Source: Legionella micdadei (GTDB lineage: Bacteria > Pseudomonadota > Gammaproteobacteria > Legionellales > Legionellaceae). From it: a stretch of DNA of 64,000 nucleotides. Below are positions 10,164-18,755 of the stretch, in pieces (positions within the stretch are counted from its first letter, which is position 1; each line of letters opens with the position of its first letter). The position numbers and the translations under genes were made by a program. The notes under the pieces were generated by a model that did no database searches, had not been told where the DNA came from, and saw only the letters and a list, made by a program, of their open reading frames with translations. The DNA lies in NCBI RefSeq assembly GCF_000953635.1, contig NZ_LN614830.1:1355001-1419000 (forward strand), given 5' to 3'.

Positions 10164-10185
10164 AACCTGGGCTCAATCCCAGGTT
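10164..10185 (-). terminator. Hairpin terminator, best oriented for minus strand
   Basis: AACCTGGG and CCCAGGTT form a perfect 8-bp stem with a 6-base loop. Read on the minus strand it is followed by a T-rich run (TTTTATTT), so it fits the end of a minus-strand transcript coming from the Cys-rich frame at 10223-10429. It may also serve the ligase gene that ends at 10120 on the plus strand. Confidence 0.6.
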
Positions 10186-10222
10186 ATTCATTAGCGTAAT
10201 TAAATAGGGATAGAGCTCGGAA

Positions 10223-10429
10223 TTACTGCATTGCTTTTAAACAACCTTGGCAGCAGGCTTTTATTTGCTCTTTCAAGCTTGCAGTACTCTCTGTGGAAGT
10301 GACTCCAAGCCCGCAACCTGCGAGACATTGAAGTACTTCTTTACCTAGTCCCCGAGGGGTAGAACTGCTAACACAGCTGTTGACGCAGCTTTTATTTCCC
10401 TTAAAGAGCTTGACTTGATAACGATTAAC
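10223..10429 (-). pseudogene. Cys-rich small open frame without a usable start (remnant or unusual start)
   Basis: On the minus strand a 68-codon open frame encodes a small protein with repeated Cys pairs: SCVNSCVSS, LQCLAGCG and IKACCQGCLKAMQ. The composition looks coding rather than random. The frame has no ATG, GTG or TTG before the first Cys motif; a TAA closes it upstream at 10430. A terminator-like hairpin lies just downstream. It may be a decayed gene, a gene with a frameshifted N-terminus, or a gene using a rare start codon. Cys spacing of this kind is seen in small metal-binding or secreted proteins, but I assign no function. Confidence 0.35.
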
Positions 10430-10511
10430 TTAACATATTTGAAATATTACTTGATGATTATGAAATAATAAGATATTTTTTGCCTAGATTTTTAATCTGG
10501 AGGCATAAGCG

Positions 10512-11537
10512 ATGCTAATTAAACTCATTCTTGGAGTACGTAAATTTAATCAAGAAAAGTTTAAAGACATGCAAGGTATTTTTGAGATGTTAAGTAGGGG
10601 ACAATACCCAGACATCTTATTCATCACCTGCGCAGACTCACGGGTTGTTCCCAGTTTATTTACTCATTCGGCACCCGGTGATATGTTTGTGATGCGGAAT
10701 GTGGGTAATATTGTACCCCCCCACACAGCAACAGCTGTTCCGAGTGAAGCAGTGGCAATTGAATATGCCTTAAAAGTCCTTAAGGTGAAAAATATTATTG
10801 TCTGTGGGCATTCTAATTGCGGTGCAATGGACGGGTTGATTACACCAGGCCTCGATAAACATTTGCCGGTTACAGCATCGTGGCTTTCTCATTCATCACC
10901 AGTATTGGCCAAATTAGCAGAAAACCATGAGGATATAAATTTAGAGGCCGTTATTAAGCAAAATATCCTCGTCCAGATGGAGCATTTGAAAACTTACCGT
11001 ATCATTGCGGAAAAAATTGCTGCTGGTGAGTTATCAATACACGGATGGTTTTACAAATTTGAGACGGGTGAAATTTTTGTTTATCAAGAAACCCAACAGA
11101 ATTTTATTAATATGGAACAAGCTCTCAATTTTGCTATCGAAGGAAGAAGAGATCAAATTGTAAAACAAATTGCTAATGGATATTTAGCGCAATTTACTCA
11201 GCCAAAAACATCAGATGAGTTTCGCAAGGCAATGCGGTTGTTTTCCTCGCTAAAATTTGATCTAAGTGCAATTTGGGATGATTTAAGGCCAATGATCTCC
11301 GAGAAACTCTGGGCTGAAGTAGGTGAGCTTTTCTCTGGCCCTTCAGCTAAAGAATTTCAAGATCTAATTGATTCCGGGAAAAAGATAACGCTAAGGGATT
11401 TAAAAGATTTTCAAAAAGAACTTCAAAGTTCTGTTGGCTATCATCAATTTTGTGCTCAGCATACCTTATTTGCTCAGTCATTATCCGGATCCGATTATGC
11501 GGAAAGGAATTTAAACCAGTTCAAGTGCAAATTGTAA
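10512..11537 (+). CDS. Beta-class carbonic anhydrase with C-terminal extension
   Basis: Protein of 341 residues. The first 200 or so form a beta-carbonic anhydrase, which interconverts CO2 and bicarbonate: zinc ligands Cys40, His100 and Cys103 with the Asp42-Arg44 dyad lie in ITCADSRVV and GHSNCGAMDG, and GDMFVMRNVGNIVPP fits the active-site loop. Residues after about 210 form a 130-residue extension (DEFRKAMRLFSSLKFDLSAI onward) not needed for the enzyme and not recognised. The ATG has a TGGAGG ribosome site. No signal peptide is seen. The extension may add regulation, targeting or oligomerisation. Confidence 0.88.
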   Translation: MLIKLILGVRKFNQEKFKDMQGIFEMLSRGQYPDILFITCADSRVVPSLFTHSAPGDMFVMRNVGNIVPPHTATAVPSEAVAIEYALKVLKVKNIIVCGHSNCGAMDGLITPGLDKHLPVTASWLSHSSPVLAKLAENHEDINLEAVIKQNILVQMEHLKTYRIIAEKIAAGELSIHGWFYKFETGEIFVYQETQQNFINMEQALNFAIEGRRDQIVKQIANGYLAQFTQPKTSDEFRKAMRLFSSLKFDLSAIWDDLRPMISEKLWAEVGELFSGPSAKEFQDLIDSGKKITLRDLKDFQKELQSSVGYHQFCAQHTLFAQSLSGSDYAERNLNQFKCKL

Positions 11538-11980
11538 TGAAACCTCACTATACGGCAGCAATTGCTATCGCTTAATGTTTTCGCTAAGTTTGAGGAATAA
11601 AAATTGAAGGATTTTTTCTTTTTAAATCATAGACAAAGTATTATAATTTGAAACGGTTTTTTTAATATCAAATAACATATAGGATGTTGATGCATGGAAT
11701 GGGCTTTTCATTAGTTATCAAAAAAGGATTGCTCGTAATGGCCAATGACAGGGATGTTTTCAGCAATCGACAAGTGTCAATAGATTTGTCTTGATGTCAT
11801 CTTTTTCTATTAGTTTCTATTGTGTGGGCTTCCTTTGTTAAAGTCCTGTTTTATCCGTTCCCTCTGTTCGATTTATTTGATGTATATCAGAACGCTCATT
11901 CCTTTGTTATTGAAATCGACTGCCGCTGGATGTTTTACGGTTTCACATTATGACTCATTTTTACATTACAAGGATCCCTC
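11538..11980. other. 443-base intergenic region, no gene seen
   Basis: AT-rich spacer between the carbonic anhydrase and the barrel gene. No open frame with coding character was found on either strand. It presumably holds the promoter of the 11981 gene; TTGAAA near 11910 followed 17 bases later by TTTTAC is only a weak candidate. The plus-strand ribosome site AAGGA is just before 11981. Confidence 0.4.
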
Positions 11981-12730
11981 ATGAGACATTTCTTATTTCC
12001 TTTTTTCGTCACGACAAGTGTCATTGTCAGTCAGGCATCAGCTGGCACCATGGGACTTGCTGTTGCCCCTGAAGACTGGGCATGGGTAGGCTCTATCAGC
12101 GTAGGTCCCGTTTGGGCAAGAGGTGGAGAAACACAAACTGTTTGCTTATCCCCTGAAACTACACAAACCTATGCGGCTAGCAGATCTGCCCATGCACTGG
12201 CTTCCGGTGAGTTGTTTATTGGTTTTCAGAAGATGCTTGCATTCAATTGGCATGGGCAATTAGGGATAGCTGCAGCCACTACAGGTAATGCTAAATTGCA
12301 AGGCGTCATATGGGACGATGCTGATCCTGCATTTACCAATTACAGTTATCGCTACAAAGTACGTAACAGTCGGGTGGTGGTAAAAGGAAAGCTCATACTC
12401 GACAAAGGGTATTGGCTTATACCGTGGGCGAGCGGCAGTGTTGGAGTAGGCTTTAACCGCACCTATGATTTTACTAACACGCCGTTGATTTTAGAGGCAT
12501 TGCCTATTACTAATTTCAGTAACCACAGCAAAACGGCCTTCACCTACACGTTGGGTGTGGGGGTGCAAAAAGCCATTAGCAATCATTGGCAGGTTGGCGT
12601 CGGTTATGAGTTTGCCGACTGGGGCCGAAGCAAACTAGGTGTGGTTTCAGGTCAGATGACAAACAGTGGGTTAGCCCTCAACCATCTTCACACCAATGGT
12701 GTTTTATTTAACTTTACTTATGTGGCTTAA
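11981..12730 (+). CDS. Outer-membrane beta-barrel protein (paired with 12741 protein)
   Basis: Protein of 249 residues with a clear signal peptide (about 1-21, ending in ASA). The mature part has alternating hydrophobic and polar strands and ends in aromatic LFNFTYV, as expected for a small outer-membrane barrel. Motifs WAWVGSISVGPVWARGG, SGSVGVGFNRTYDF and VGVGYEFADWG resemble the Legionella small barrel proteins and the barrel half of the 50961 product. It lies 10 bases upstream of the secreted IPT/DUF1566 gene, so the two form a transcription unit. The specific ligand or role is unknown. Confidence 0.75.
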   Translation: MRHFLFPFFVTTSVIVSQASAGTMGLAVAPEDWAWVGSISVGPVWARGGETQTVCLSPETTQTYAASRSAHALASGELFIGFQKMLAFNWHGQLGIAAATTGNAKLQGVIWDDADPAFTNYSYRYKVRNSRVVVKGKLILDKGYWLIPWASGSVGVGFNRTYDFTNTPLILEALPITNFSNHSKTAFTYTLGVGVQKAISNHWQVGVGYEFADWGRSKLGVVSGQMTNSGLALNHLHTNGVLFNFTYVA

Positions 12731-12740
12731 GGATAAATCC

Positions 12741-14240
12741 ATGAAGAAAAAAAGTAACAAATGTCTTTTGGGATTTAGAATGCTGGCTTTCCTGTGGTCA
12801 GGATTGATTACAACAACAGTTTGTGCTGGTATCCCATTGTGGACTTTTGAGCCGCTTACCCCTACCTCTCTGGCTGTGCCTGCCAATAGCACCGCTTTGG
12901 TGCAATACCGGGTCACCAATCAATCCAGCAGTCCCCATACTTTGCTGATGTTGCCTATTCAAGGGATTATGCAAATTAACACGGGATTAGGGGATTGTAG
13001 CATTCCTTTCATGTTACTCGGTAAGGGAGCTTGCACGCTTTCACTGCAGGTGATCGGCAGTCAGATAATTGGCCCGATTATTGATGGGCCAGTGGTTTGT
13101 CAACTAGGAAGCCTTAATCCGTGTTACCGCCCAAGCCCTCTTCATGTTTTAAACATCACCCAGGCTCCACCGATAACCAATGCTGTCATTGCAGTAAAGG
13201 GTTCTCCCTTAACGCTGACTGTGGATGGTTCGATTGGGCAGCTTACCATTTACAACACGTCCACTGAAGTGGCGGCTACCAACATTACCTCGAATTTTAT
13301 TGGGACGGCATTGAACGGTAATGTCACAGAAACAGGTAATAGCTGTTCTTATGTACCGCCGGGAGGAAGTTGCACAATAACTTATACGCCAGGCCACACG
13401 GTCGTACCGCAGACAAACTTTAACATTAAAGGCACAAATACGAATGCGGTAATGGCAGCTATTGCTATTGAATCAGGTATTACGCTAACAGCAATTAATC
13501 CGAACTCAGGAACAGCATCGGGGGGAACAGGTTTTACCTTAACAGGAACCGGGTTAACGGGTGCAACAAGCATCACCTTTGACGGAATAGCGGCGACCAG
13601 CGTTAAAGTGGTCAATTCTACAACGGTGACCGGGGTAACTCCAGCACACACGGCAGGCTTCGTGGATGTTGTCATTAGCACGCCTACAGGTAGCACAACA
13701 TTAGCCAATGGCTATCAATATTTGACCACCGCAGTAGGACAACCCTCAGGCGGTGGCACCATTGCTTGCCTGAGTACAGGAAATAATCTTATCGCAGCCA
13801 TTGCCGATAATAGCGCGGGCATTCAATGGGGAGGTTCTGGTACGGCAACCGGTGCAACAAGCACTACCAACGGAGCCACTAATACTGCACAGATCGTTAC
13901 TGTACTGACAGCCCTGGGTGTTCCTACAAACACTTATGCTGCCAGTCTTTGTAGTAACTACGAAGTCGATTCGCAAGGCAATACTCCCTGCCAGGTAGGA
14001 AATACCTGCTATAACGATTGGTTCTTGCCGGCTGGGGATAACTTGACAGCCTCGGGTCAGCTCAATTGCTTATTTACTAATCGTGCGGTCATCGGTGGTT
14101 TTGCCAGTGATTTTTACTGGAGTTCTACTGAGGATTCGGCGTCCCTCGCTTGGAGACAGGACTTCAACAATGGCAACCAGAGCTCTTCGGGTAAGAACCT
14201 CACTTTTCATGTTAGATGTGTCCGGGCTTTTACCCCTTAA
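12741..14240 (+). CDS. Secreted IPT/TIG and DUF1566-domain surface protein
   Basis: Protein of 499 residues with a signal peptide (about 1-29). Residues 30-140 form a module (WTFEPLTPTSLAVPANSTAL) also seen in the 52156 product. About 246-327 is an IPT/TIG Ig-like fold (ITLTAINPNSGTASGGTGF to GYQYL). About 341-499 is a DUF1566 domain with CYNDWFLPAGDNL, DFYWSSTEDSASLAWRQDF and HVRCVRAF, the fold used by Legionella Lcl-type adhesins. The ATG at 12741 is chosen over an upstream in-frame ATG at 12696 because of the AAGGA site and the signal peptide. It is likely a surface adhesin. Confidence 0.82.
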   Translation: MKKKSNKCLLGFRMLAFLWSGLITTTVCAGIPLWTFEPLTPTSLAVPANSTALVQYRVTNQSSSPHTLLMLPIQGIMQINTGLGDCSIPFMLLGKGACTLSLQVIGSQIIGPIIDGPVVCQLGSLNPCYRPSPLHVLNITQAPPITNAVIAVKGSPLTLTVDGSIGQLTIYNTSTEVAATNITSNFIGTALNGNVTETGNSCSYVPPGGSCTITYTPGHTVVPQTNFNIKGTNTNAVMAAIAIESGITLTAINPNSGTASGGTGFTLTGTGLTGATSITFDGIAATSVKVVNSTTVTGVTPAHTAGFVDVVISTPTGSTTLANGYQYLTTAVGQPSGGGTIACLSTGNNLIAAIADNSAGIQWGGSGTATGATSTTNGATNTAQIVTVLTALGVPTNTYAASLCSNYEVDSQGNTPCQVGNTCYNDWFLPAGDNLTASGQLNCLFTNRAVIGGFASDFYWSSTEDSASLAWRQDFNNGNQSSSGKNLTFHVRCVRAFTP

Positions 14241-14259
14241 TCCTTTATACTTTTTCCTT

Positions 14260-14287
14260 TGAGGCAGCTTAGCTGCCTCATGATTTT
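14260..14287 (+). terminator. Rho-independent terminator after the IPT/DUF1566 gene
   Basis: TGAGGCAGC and GCTGCCTCA form a 9-bp G/C-rich stem with a 3-base loop, followed by TGATTTTT. It starts 20 bases after the stop at 14240 and is well placed to end the 11981-14240 transcription unit. Confidence 0.8.
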
Positions 14288-14307
14288 TAGGAGGTATTGT
14301 TACGATT

Positions 14308-14418
14308 TTGCTAAAAGGTTTTCTATATGGGCTTAACGGTTTATTAAAGGCGCTTATCAGCTTGTTTAAGCTGTTTGAGGGTAAAAAAACTAATTTTTTC
14401 GCCACAGCGACATATTAG
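14308..14418 (+). CDS. Candidate small amphipathic peptide ORF
   Basis: A 36-codon frame beginning TTG encodes a peptide whose core GLNGLLKALISLFKLFEGKK would form a strongly amphipathic cationic helix. A perfect AGGAGG lies at 14289-14294, just after the terminator, but it is 13 bases from the TTG, longer than ideal; an ATT at 14305 would be better spaced. The stop falls inside the inverted repeat at 14400-14429. Peptides of this character can be toxins or membrane-active peptides, but small AT-rich frames arise by chance and no homolog is recognised. Confidence 0.25.
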   Translation: MLKGFLYGLNGLLKALISLFKLFEGKKTNFFATATY

Positions 14419-14429
14419 TCGGTGTCGCG
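14400..14429. repeat. Imperfect 12-bp inverted repeat
   Basis: CGCCACAGCGAC and GTCGGTGTCGCG match as inverted arms at 10 of 12 positions around a 6-base loop. It stands in the otherwise AT-rich 14241-14594 spacer before the effector-like gene. It may be a transposon or repeat remnant or an operator; nothing decides between these. Confidence 0.45.
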
Positions 14430-14594
14430 AATTGACGATTTATAGCCTATTGAAAATTTAAAAGCTTTGTTACTGTTACTAACGATTAAAATTCTCTTCT
14501 GAATATTAAAAAACGACCCAATAAAGATTAATTTTAATGCATAGTGCTCTATAATTATTACTAATCAAGTAATAAGGTGATCAGAGAGGCGACG

Positions 14595-16832
14595 ATGCAT
14601 ATTCCATTGACAGAGCCGGTATCACCACGCTACATCCATATTAATCCTAAAACTAATCAAGTTCATCTGATGGTTCCGGTTGTTGGCGGCCAAGAAATCA
14701 GCACGGATAATACCTGTAAGGCAACGGTAGCCTTAAGGGAATTTTTTGATGGTGGAGCCCTGCGTGAATTAAATGCTTATAAAGAAGCATTAACCTTTGA
14801 TATAGGGTTACTTGAGGCAGGTAATGCACAGCGGGCAGGTAAAGAAGAGCGATTAGCCCAAATAGAAGCTTATATTGAAGCGGTTTCAGCGATGCGCTAT
14901 AGCTATAGTGGTGCGATGACTGCTTTTCTTGGAAGGCCATCGAATTTATACAGCGTTCAATTGCGCCCTCGTGCCCAGGACAGCCAATCACGCGTTGTAA
15001 ATCCCGTATTTAATGTGAACCGAACCAATAATGCGGAAGGAACTCCTCTCTCTCCGTTGTATAATGCAATGCATGGCACCTTTCCTACGACGGTGGTGGC
15101 AACAACCGACCCACGTACCCGGCTTACAACAACAGTATTAAGTGCTTTACCTGCGTCAGCGAGCTTTGCAGATATCCAACGAGTATTGAGTGAGTAAAGT
15201 TTAGCATTGTTTGGGTTAGCCATTGATTTTACCCAACGCACCGATGGAACACCTGCAACCAAAGAGGCTATTGATACGCTTATGGGTTTTGGAGCCGATG
15301 CCACACGAGACGATTACATTGATGCGTTATTAGGCGCTTGTGCCGTTGATGTATGGGAAACACTACCCACACCACCTTTTTATAGTATTCCAGCAGCAAC
15401 GCCTGAAGATGAAAGAACAGAACGATTATCGATACTGACTCAGTTTTTTCTAGCGAACCTGAATGTGTATTGCAAAGCGCGTGGCATCAGTACGCAAAAT
15501 TTTGGGGCGATTCTCGATGCATCACCTGATTTAAGTAATAGCTTGGTCAGTTTGGTATCCACAGCCTTAACGAATGGCGAGGACGTAGAAAGAGCCATTT
15601 GCAATTTTTGTAATGTGAATTCTGATGCATTCCATTTATTACGCGCTATCAACGCAGACGATTTGACCGCCATTCGACAAACATTTGAACGCACTTATCG
15701 TACCGTTACAGCTACAGCAGAAAATCCTCATATGGATGATTTTATGATATTGGATCATGGCGCGACAGGAGGAACGGCTAAATTTGTAACCCATCAAGGG
15801 TCTATTTGTGTGAATTTCGCTGAAATCATTGACCCCGTTGCGGCATCCAGCAATCCTGACTATTTTGCGAGCATTCGCACTGATTTTGCAGCACACCCGA
15901 CAGAGATCCCTCACCGAAATGAATCTGTGTTGGGCGGTGATGTAGAAGTAGGCGTTGAGACCTTACTTGCACGAATCAATGAGAAGCAATTTGAAAGACT
16001 ACCCACAGCAGCTAAAGAAGCTTGTCTTGCACATCCGAGTTTCGAAGCCCGTCATTTTTTACAGGATGTGGCCAAAGGGCGTCAAGAGGAGGCAGAAGGT
16101 TTATTGGTAGCAACACCGGCAAATACCCAAACATTACTGCGAACACCAGGTGTGTTCACCGATTACTCGGGAAGAACGTTCAATTGTACGGCCTATGAAT
16201 ATGCCTATTGGGCTAAAGACACGCATATGTGCCGTATGTTAGAACGTCACATGGACGAGGAAACCAAAGCCGATATGTTAGCCCGAATTGATAGCAACGA
16301 CGCGGCTGGGCTCATTTATCAGCAAAACGGTGAGGAACACCGCCGCGCCCATTTCGATTTTAAACCCCTCAAAGAAGCCTATCAGCGCTATCTGGATGGA
16401 TATGATGCGTGGTATGCTGCGCAAAATTGGGCGGCACTGGACGCTGCCTGGTGGGATGTGGGTAAAGCACAGCGCGATGTTCCTGCTCATGTGGCTCAAG
16501 AATATTGCCGGCCAGACCGCTCGTTTGAACCGAGACCTGAGTTCAACGAAGCAACATTACCGCGAGTGTTAACCTTTTACAACTGGACAACTGGACAGGA
16601 TGATTCTTGGTTCCGTCTCGTCGCGCCTAATTCTGGTCTTGGTTTCGATTTTGCATTAGTTCGGGGCTGCGAGCGCGCCGCGTGGCCGCGAGCCGGTGGA
16701 CGCAGGGCGACAGCATGGGCGGCGGCGGATTTGGCGGCTATAACCTGCCTAGATGAAGTAAGAACCAACGAGCTCACGCAGTCGCGTGAACTTTTAAACC
16801 CGCCGGCAATGTCGCAGGGTATGAGCATTTGA
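14595..16832 (+). pseudogene. Large effector-like gene interrupted by an in-frame TAA at 15195
   Basis: Two open stretches, 14595-15197 and 15198-16832, lie in the same frame and are separated by one TAA (RVLSE-stop-SLALFGLAIDF). Together they make a 745-codon gene with continuous coding character, so this reads as one protein with a nonsense mutation. The downstream part could restart at TTG 15207 or ATG 15282. No enzyme motif is recognised; the segment FNCTAYEYAYWAKDTHMCRM and the C-terminal DEVRTNELTQSRELLNPP recall a repeated family of large Legionella proteins, from memory only. The gene is G/C-richer than its neighbours, with a very G/C-rich, Ala/Arg-rich stretch at about 16650-16740. 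ATG 14595 is preferred to GTG 14577 because of GAGAGG. No signal peptide. Confidence 0.6.
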
Positions 16833-16954
16833 TTGCAGCTCGGTCGAGTAGGGTTGCAGCGATGGGTGTCGCCGCGTTATCTCGACAAACATGAATAAAC
16901 CATCCCATGATTTCTTCGTATTGCCAGCGTTGTGACGATTTCATCCACTAAGGG
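16833..16954. other. Short spacer with no gene seen
   Basis: The 122 bases after the effector-like gene keep its higher G/C content up to about 16890, then become AT-rich. No frame is convincing. The change of base composition here may mark a junction between pieces of different origin. Confidence 0.35.
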
Positions 16955-17159
16955 ATGTCAAAATCAGCTATGGAAAAGGCAACTATTGCTGAAGAATTTT
17001 ATATAAATGGGACAATTCCTGTCAAAAATAGCTGAACAATTAGATATTTCAAAAACAACCTTATATTTATATTTGAGATCTCGAAATGTCTTAATTGAAG
17101 AAAAGTTAATTTTAAAGCAACCAATTACTGAAAGAAGAAATTCAATATACATTTTTTGA
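16955..17159 (+). pseudogene. Frameshifted HTH remnant, resolvase/recombinase-like
   Basis: ATG at 16955 opens a 26-codon frame (MSKSAMEKATIAEEFYINGT) that stops at 17033. An overlapping frame from ATG 17007 continues as LSKIAEQLDISKTTLYLYLR to a TGA at 17157. Joined across a frame change, the pieces read like the C-terminal helix-turn-helix of a serine resolvase or similar small DNA-binding protein (IAEQLDIS-KTTLYLYL). The catalytic domain is absent. It is best read as a decayed mobile-element gene next to the 17205 gene. Confidence 0.45.
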
Positions 17160-17182
17160 TTGATTTGATAATATATCAATCA
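17157..17182. promoter_or_regulatory. Inverted repeat just upstream of the 17205 gene
   Basis: TGATTGAT (17157-17164) and ATCAATCA (17175-17182) are perfect 8-base inverted arms around an AT-rich centre, ending 22 bases before the ATG at 17205. The position suits an operator overlapping the promoter or leader of this gene. In such AT-rich DNA, chance is possible. Confidence 0.35.
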
Positions 17183-17204
17183 TTTATTATGCAAAGAGTA
17201 TTAT

Positions 17205-18281
17205 ATGTTTATAGAATTTACACAAGATAATATTTGTATTTTTCCAACTTATGTTCTTGCAGTAAGTGGCTTTTGGGAAGGACTGACAGACGAAGAACTT
17301 GAACTAAATTATTTCGCCCAAAAAGAGATAGCCCTATTAAACGAGTATATTGAAGTATTTAAAAAAGCAAAAAGTGAAAATCCTCGTTCTAGCGAAGCAA
17401 TGCTTCCTGTATTTCCTATATTTTTTTTGCCTACTAAGAATGGATTAAAATATGTATCATCAAACCCTGATGGTGAAATACAAGAAGGATTTATCCCTAA
17501 TGAAAAACTAGGATTTAAAATAGATTTTAAACAATCCCGAGAAAATCTAACGAAGTTTTTAAAAACAAAATTACCAGAAATATTACAAATAACCTCCAAC
17601 AATGGACATACTATTCCAAGCCACTCTGATTTACTGAAATATATTTTCAAATTTGACGGCTTATGCGAACTGATCTCTAATTATGTAATAATGGAAGACT
17701 TGATGGGAGGAACACAGAACAATCTAGCAAATTATCATAAAAATTCATATAAAATGGTCAACATTGATGATGATAAAATTAAATTATCTGCTAATAATGT
17801 TTATCAAGAAAAAATTACTCTATTTAACCTGAACCAACCTAGAATCATAAATAGCCATGTTTTAGAGGTTTATAATTTTTGGCAAAAACTCATTGCCTTC
17901 TTTTTTAACATTTATCCATGCAGTTTATTTTCTTTTACTGACCCAATTAAAACTACAGAAAACAAGGTTAATCAAAATTTACTACAGCCTAAATTGGACG
18001 AGTTGGCTGATGGGACTTACATCAAATTTATGGTGTTTAACAAAAAGCTCTTTGGCTTTGAAGGACATTCAATGGTTATTAAAAAAACTGATGAACACTT
18101 TTCATTTTTTGATCCAAATAAAGGAGAGCAAACAGATTTAACCTTTACAGCCTTATGCGATGTAATAAATGAATCTATCGAAAAATATAATGCAAACAAC
18201 ATTGCATTCTTAGATGTAAAACAATTTATTCTTAAATTAGATAATAACTATACTGAATCTCCTTCTATAAGAACTAATTGA
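17205..18281 (+). CDS. Putative C58/YopT-like cysteine protease, effector candidate
   Basis: Protein of 358 residues, very rich in Lys, Asn, Phe and Ile and from unusually AT-rich DNA. Three segments fit the clan CA papain-like order Cys-His-Asp: FDGLCELISNYV with Cys154 at the start of a helix, FEGHSMVIKK with His288, and HFSFFDPNKGEQ with Asp303. The 15-residue His-Asp spacing and the G-x-C-x-x-[IL]-S pattern are like YopT/AvrPphB peptidases. No signal peptide, so a host-delivered effector is plausible. Alternatives are another papain-fold enzyme such as a transglutaminase or deamidase. A resolvase-like remnant upstream and the base composition suggest horizontal acquisition. The C-terminus carries no clear extra domain. 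Confidence 0.55.
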   Translation: MFIEFTQDNICIFPTYVLAVSGFWEGLTDEELELNYFAQKEIALLNEYIEVFKKAKSENPRSSEAMLPVFPIFFLPTKNGLKYVSSNPDGEIQEGFIPNEKLGFKIDFKQSRENLTKFLKTKLPEILQITSNNGHTIPSHSDLLKYIFKFDGLCELISNYVIMEDLMGGTQNNLANYHKNSYKMVNIDDDKIKLSANNVYQEKITLFNLNQPRIINSHVLEVYNFWQKLIAFFFNIYPCSLFSFTDPIKTTENKVNQNLLQPKLDELADGTYIKFMVFNKKLFGFEGHSMVIKKTDEHFSFFDPNKGEQTDLTFTALCDVINESIEKYNANNIAFLDVKQFILKLDNNYTESPSIRTN

Positions 18282-18755
18282 TCGCTTTATTGCCTTATAA
18301 ACTTTCTGCTTGGCTTAAGAGATCTTAATTATTGGGTGAAAATATCGGAAGCTTTAGAAGATTAGAGAAAAACTAACACTTTTGGTGGTTATTCCACACG
18401 ACCCCACGAAAACAGACTTTAACTAAACTCTGGGATGTAGTATCTGAAGCAATACAGCCCGTCATACGTTTTGACCGGTGAAGCCGTGGTGAACACATAG
18501 CTGAATTAGCCACAGCCAGGAGATTTCTCGCAAAGCTCGAAATGACGTAGTAATTTCATGAACAGGATAAAATGCTGTCTACAGAAATCAACTCTATTTC
18601 GCGACAACGACATGTTATCCACATTTTCTGTTGATAAACCTGTTAATGACAAGGAGAGAACTTGTTGGATTCAATTTTATAAGGATTGGCATTTTGGATT
18701 TATTGCATACAAAAAACTAAGTTTCAGATGCGATAATGTACTGATTACAAATCTA
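18282..18755. other. 474-base region with repeat and no convincing gene
   Basis: This lies between two converging genes. It contains a dispersed-repeat copy at 18521-18546 and one perfect DnaA-box-like TTATCCACA at 18615-18623. A small plus-strand frame at 18558-18815 runs into the kinase gene and has no recognised motif, so it is not called. Confidence 0.4.
18521..18546. repeat. Dispersed intergenic repeat copy
   Basis: The segment AGATTTCTCGCAAAGCTCGA followed by AATGAC resembles the flgJ-flgK spacer repeat (TCATTCCTCGCTTTGCTCGG) and that at 50413-50438. The shared elements are a TCTCGC / GCTCG core and a terminal ATGAC. Such elements are common in intergenic DNA of this group, as remembered. 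Confidence 0.4.

Noticed and set aside
14070-14405. 111-codon minus-strand frame
   Set aside because: It is a shadow of the DUF1566 gene end and of the terminator region, with no ribosome site or motif.
18615-18623. Perfect DnaA box TTATCCACA
   Set aside because: Only one perfect copy was noticed in the gap, and neither dnaA nor dnaN is near. A single site is expected by chance and is not an origin.
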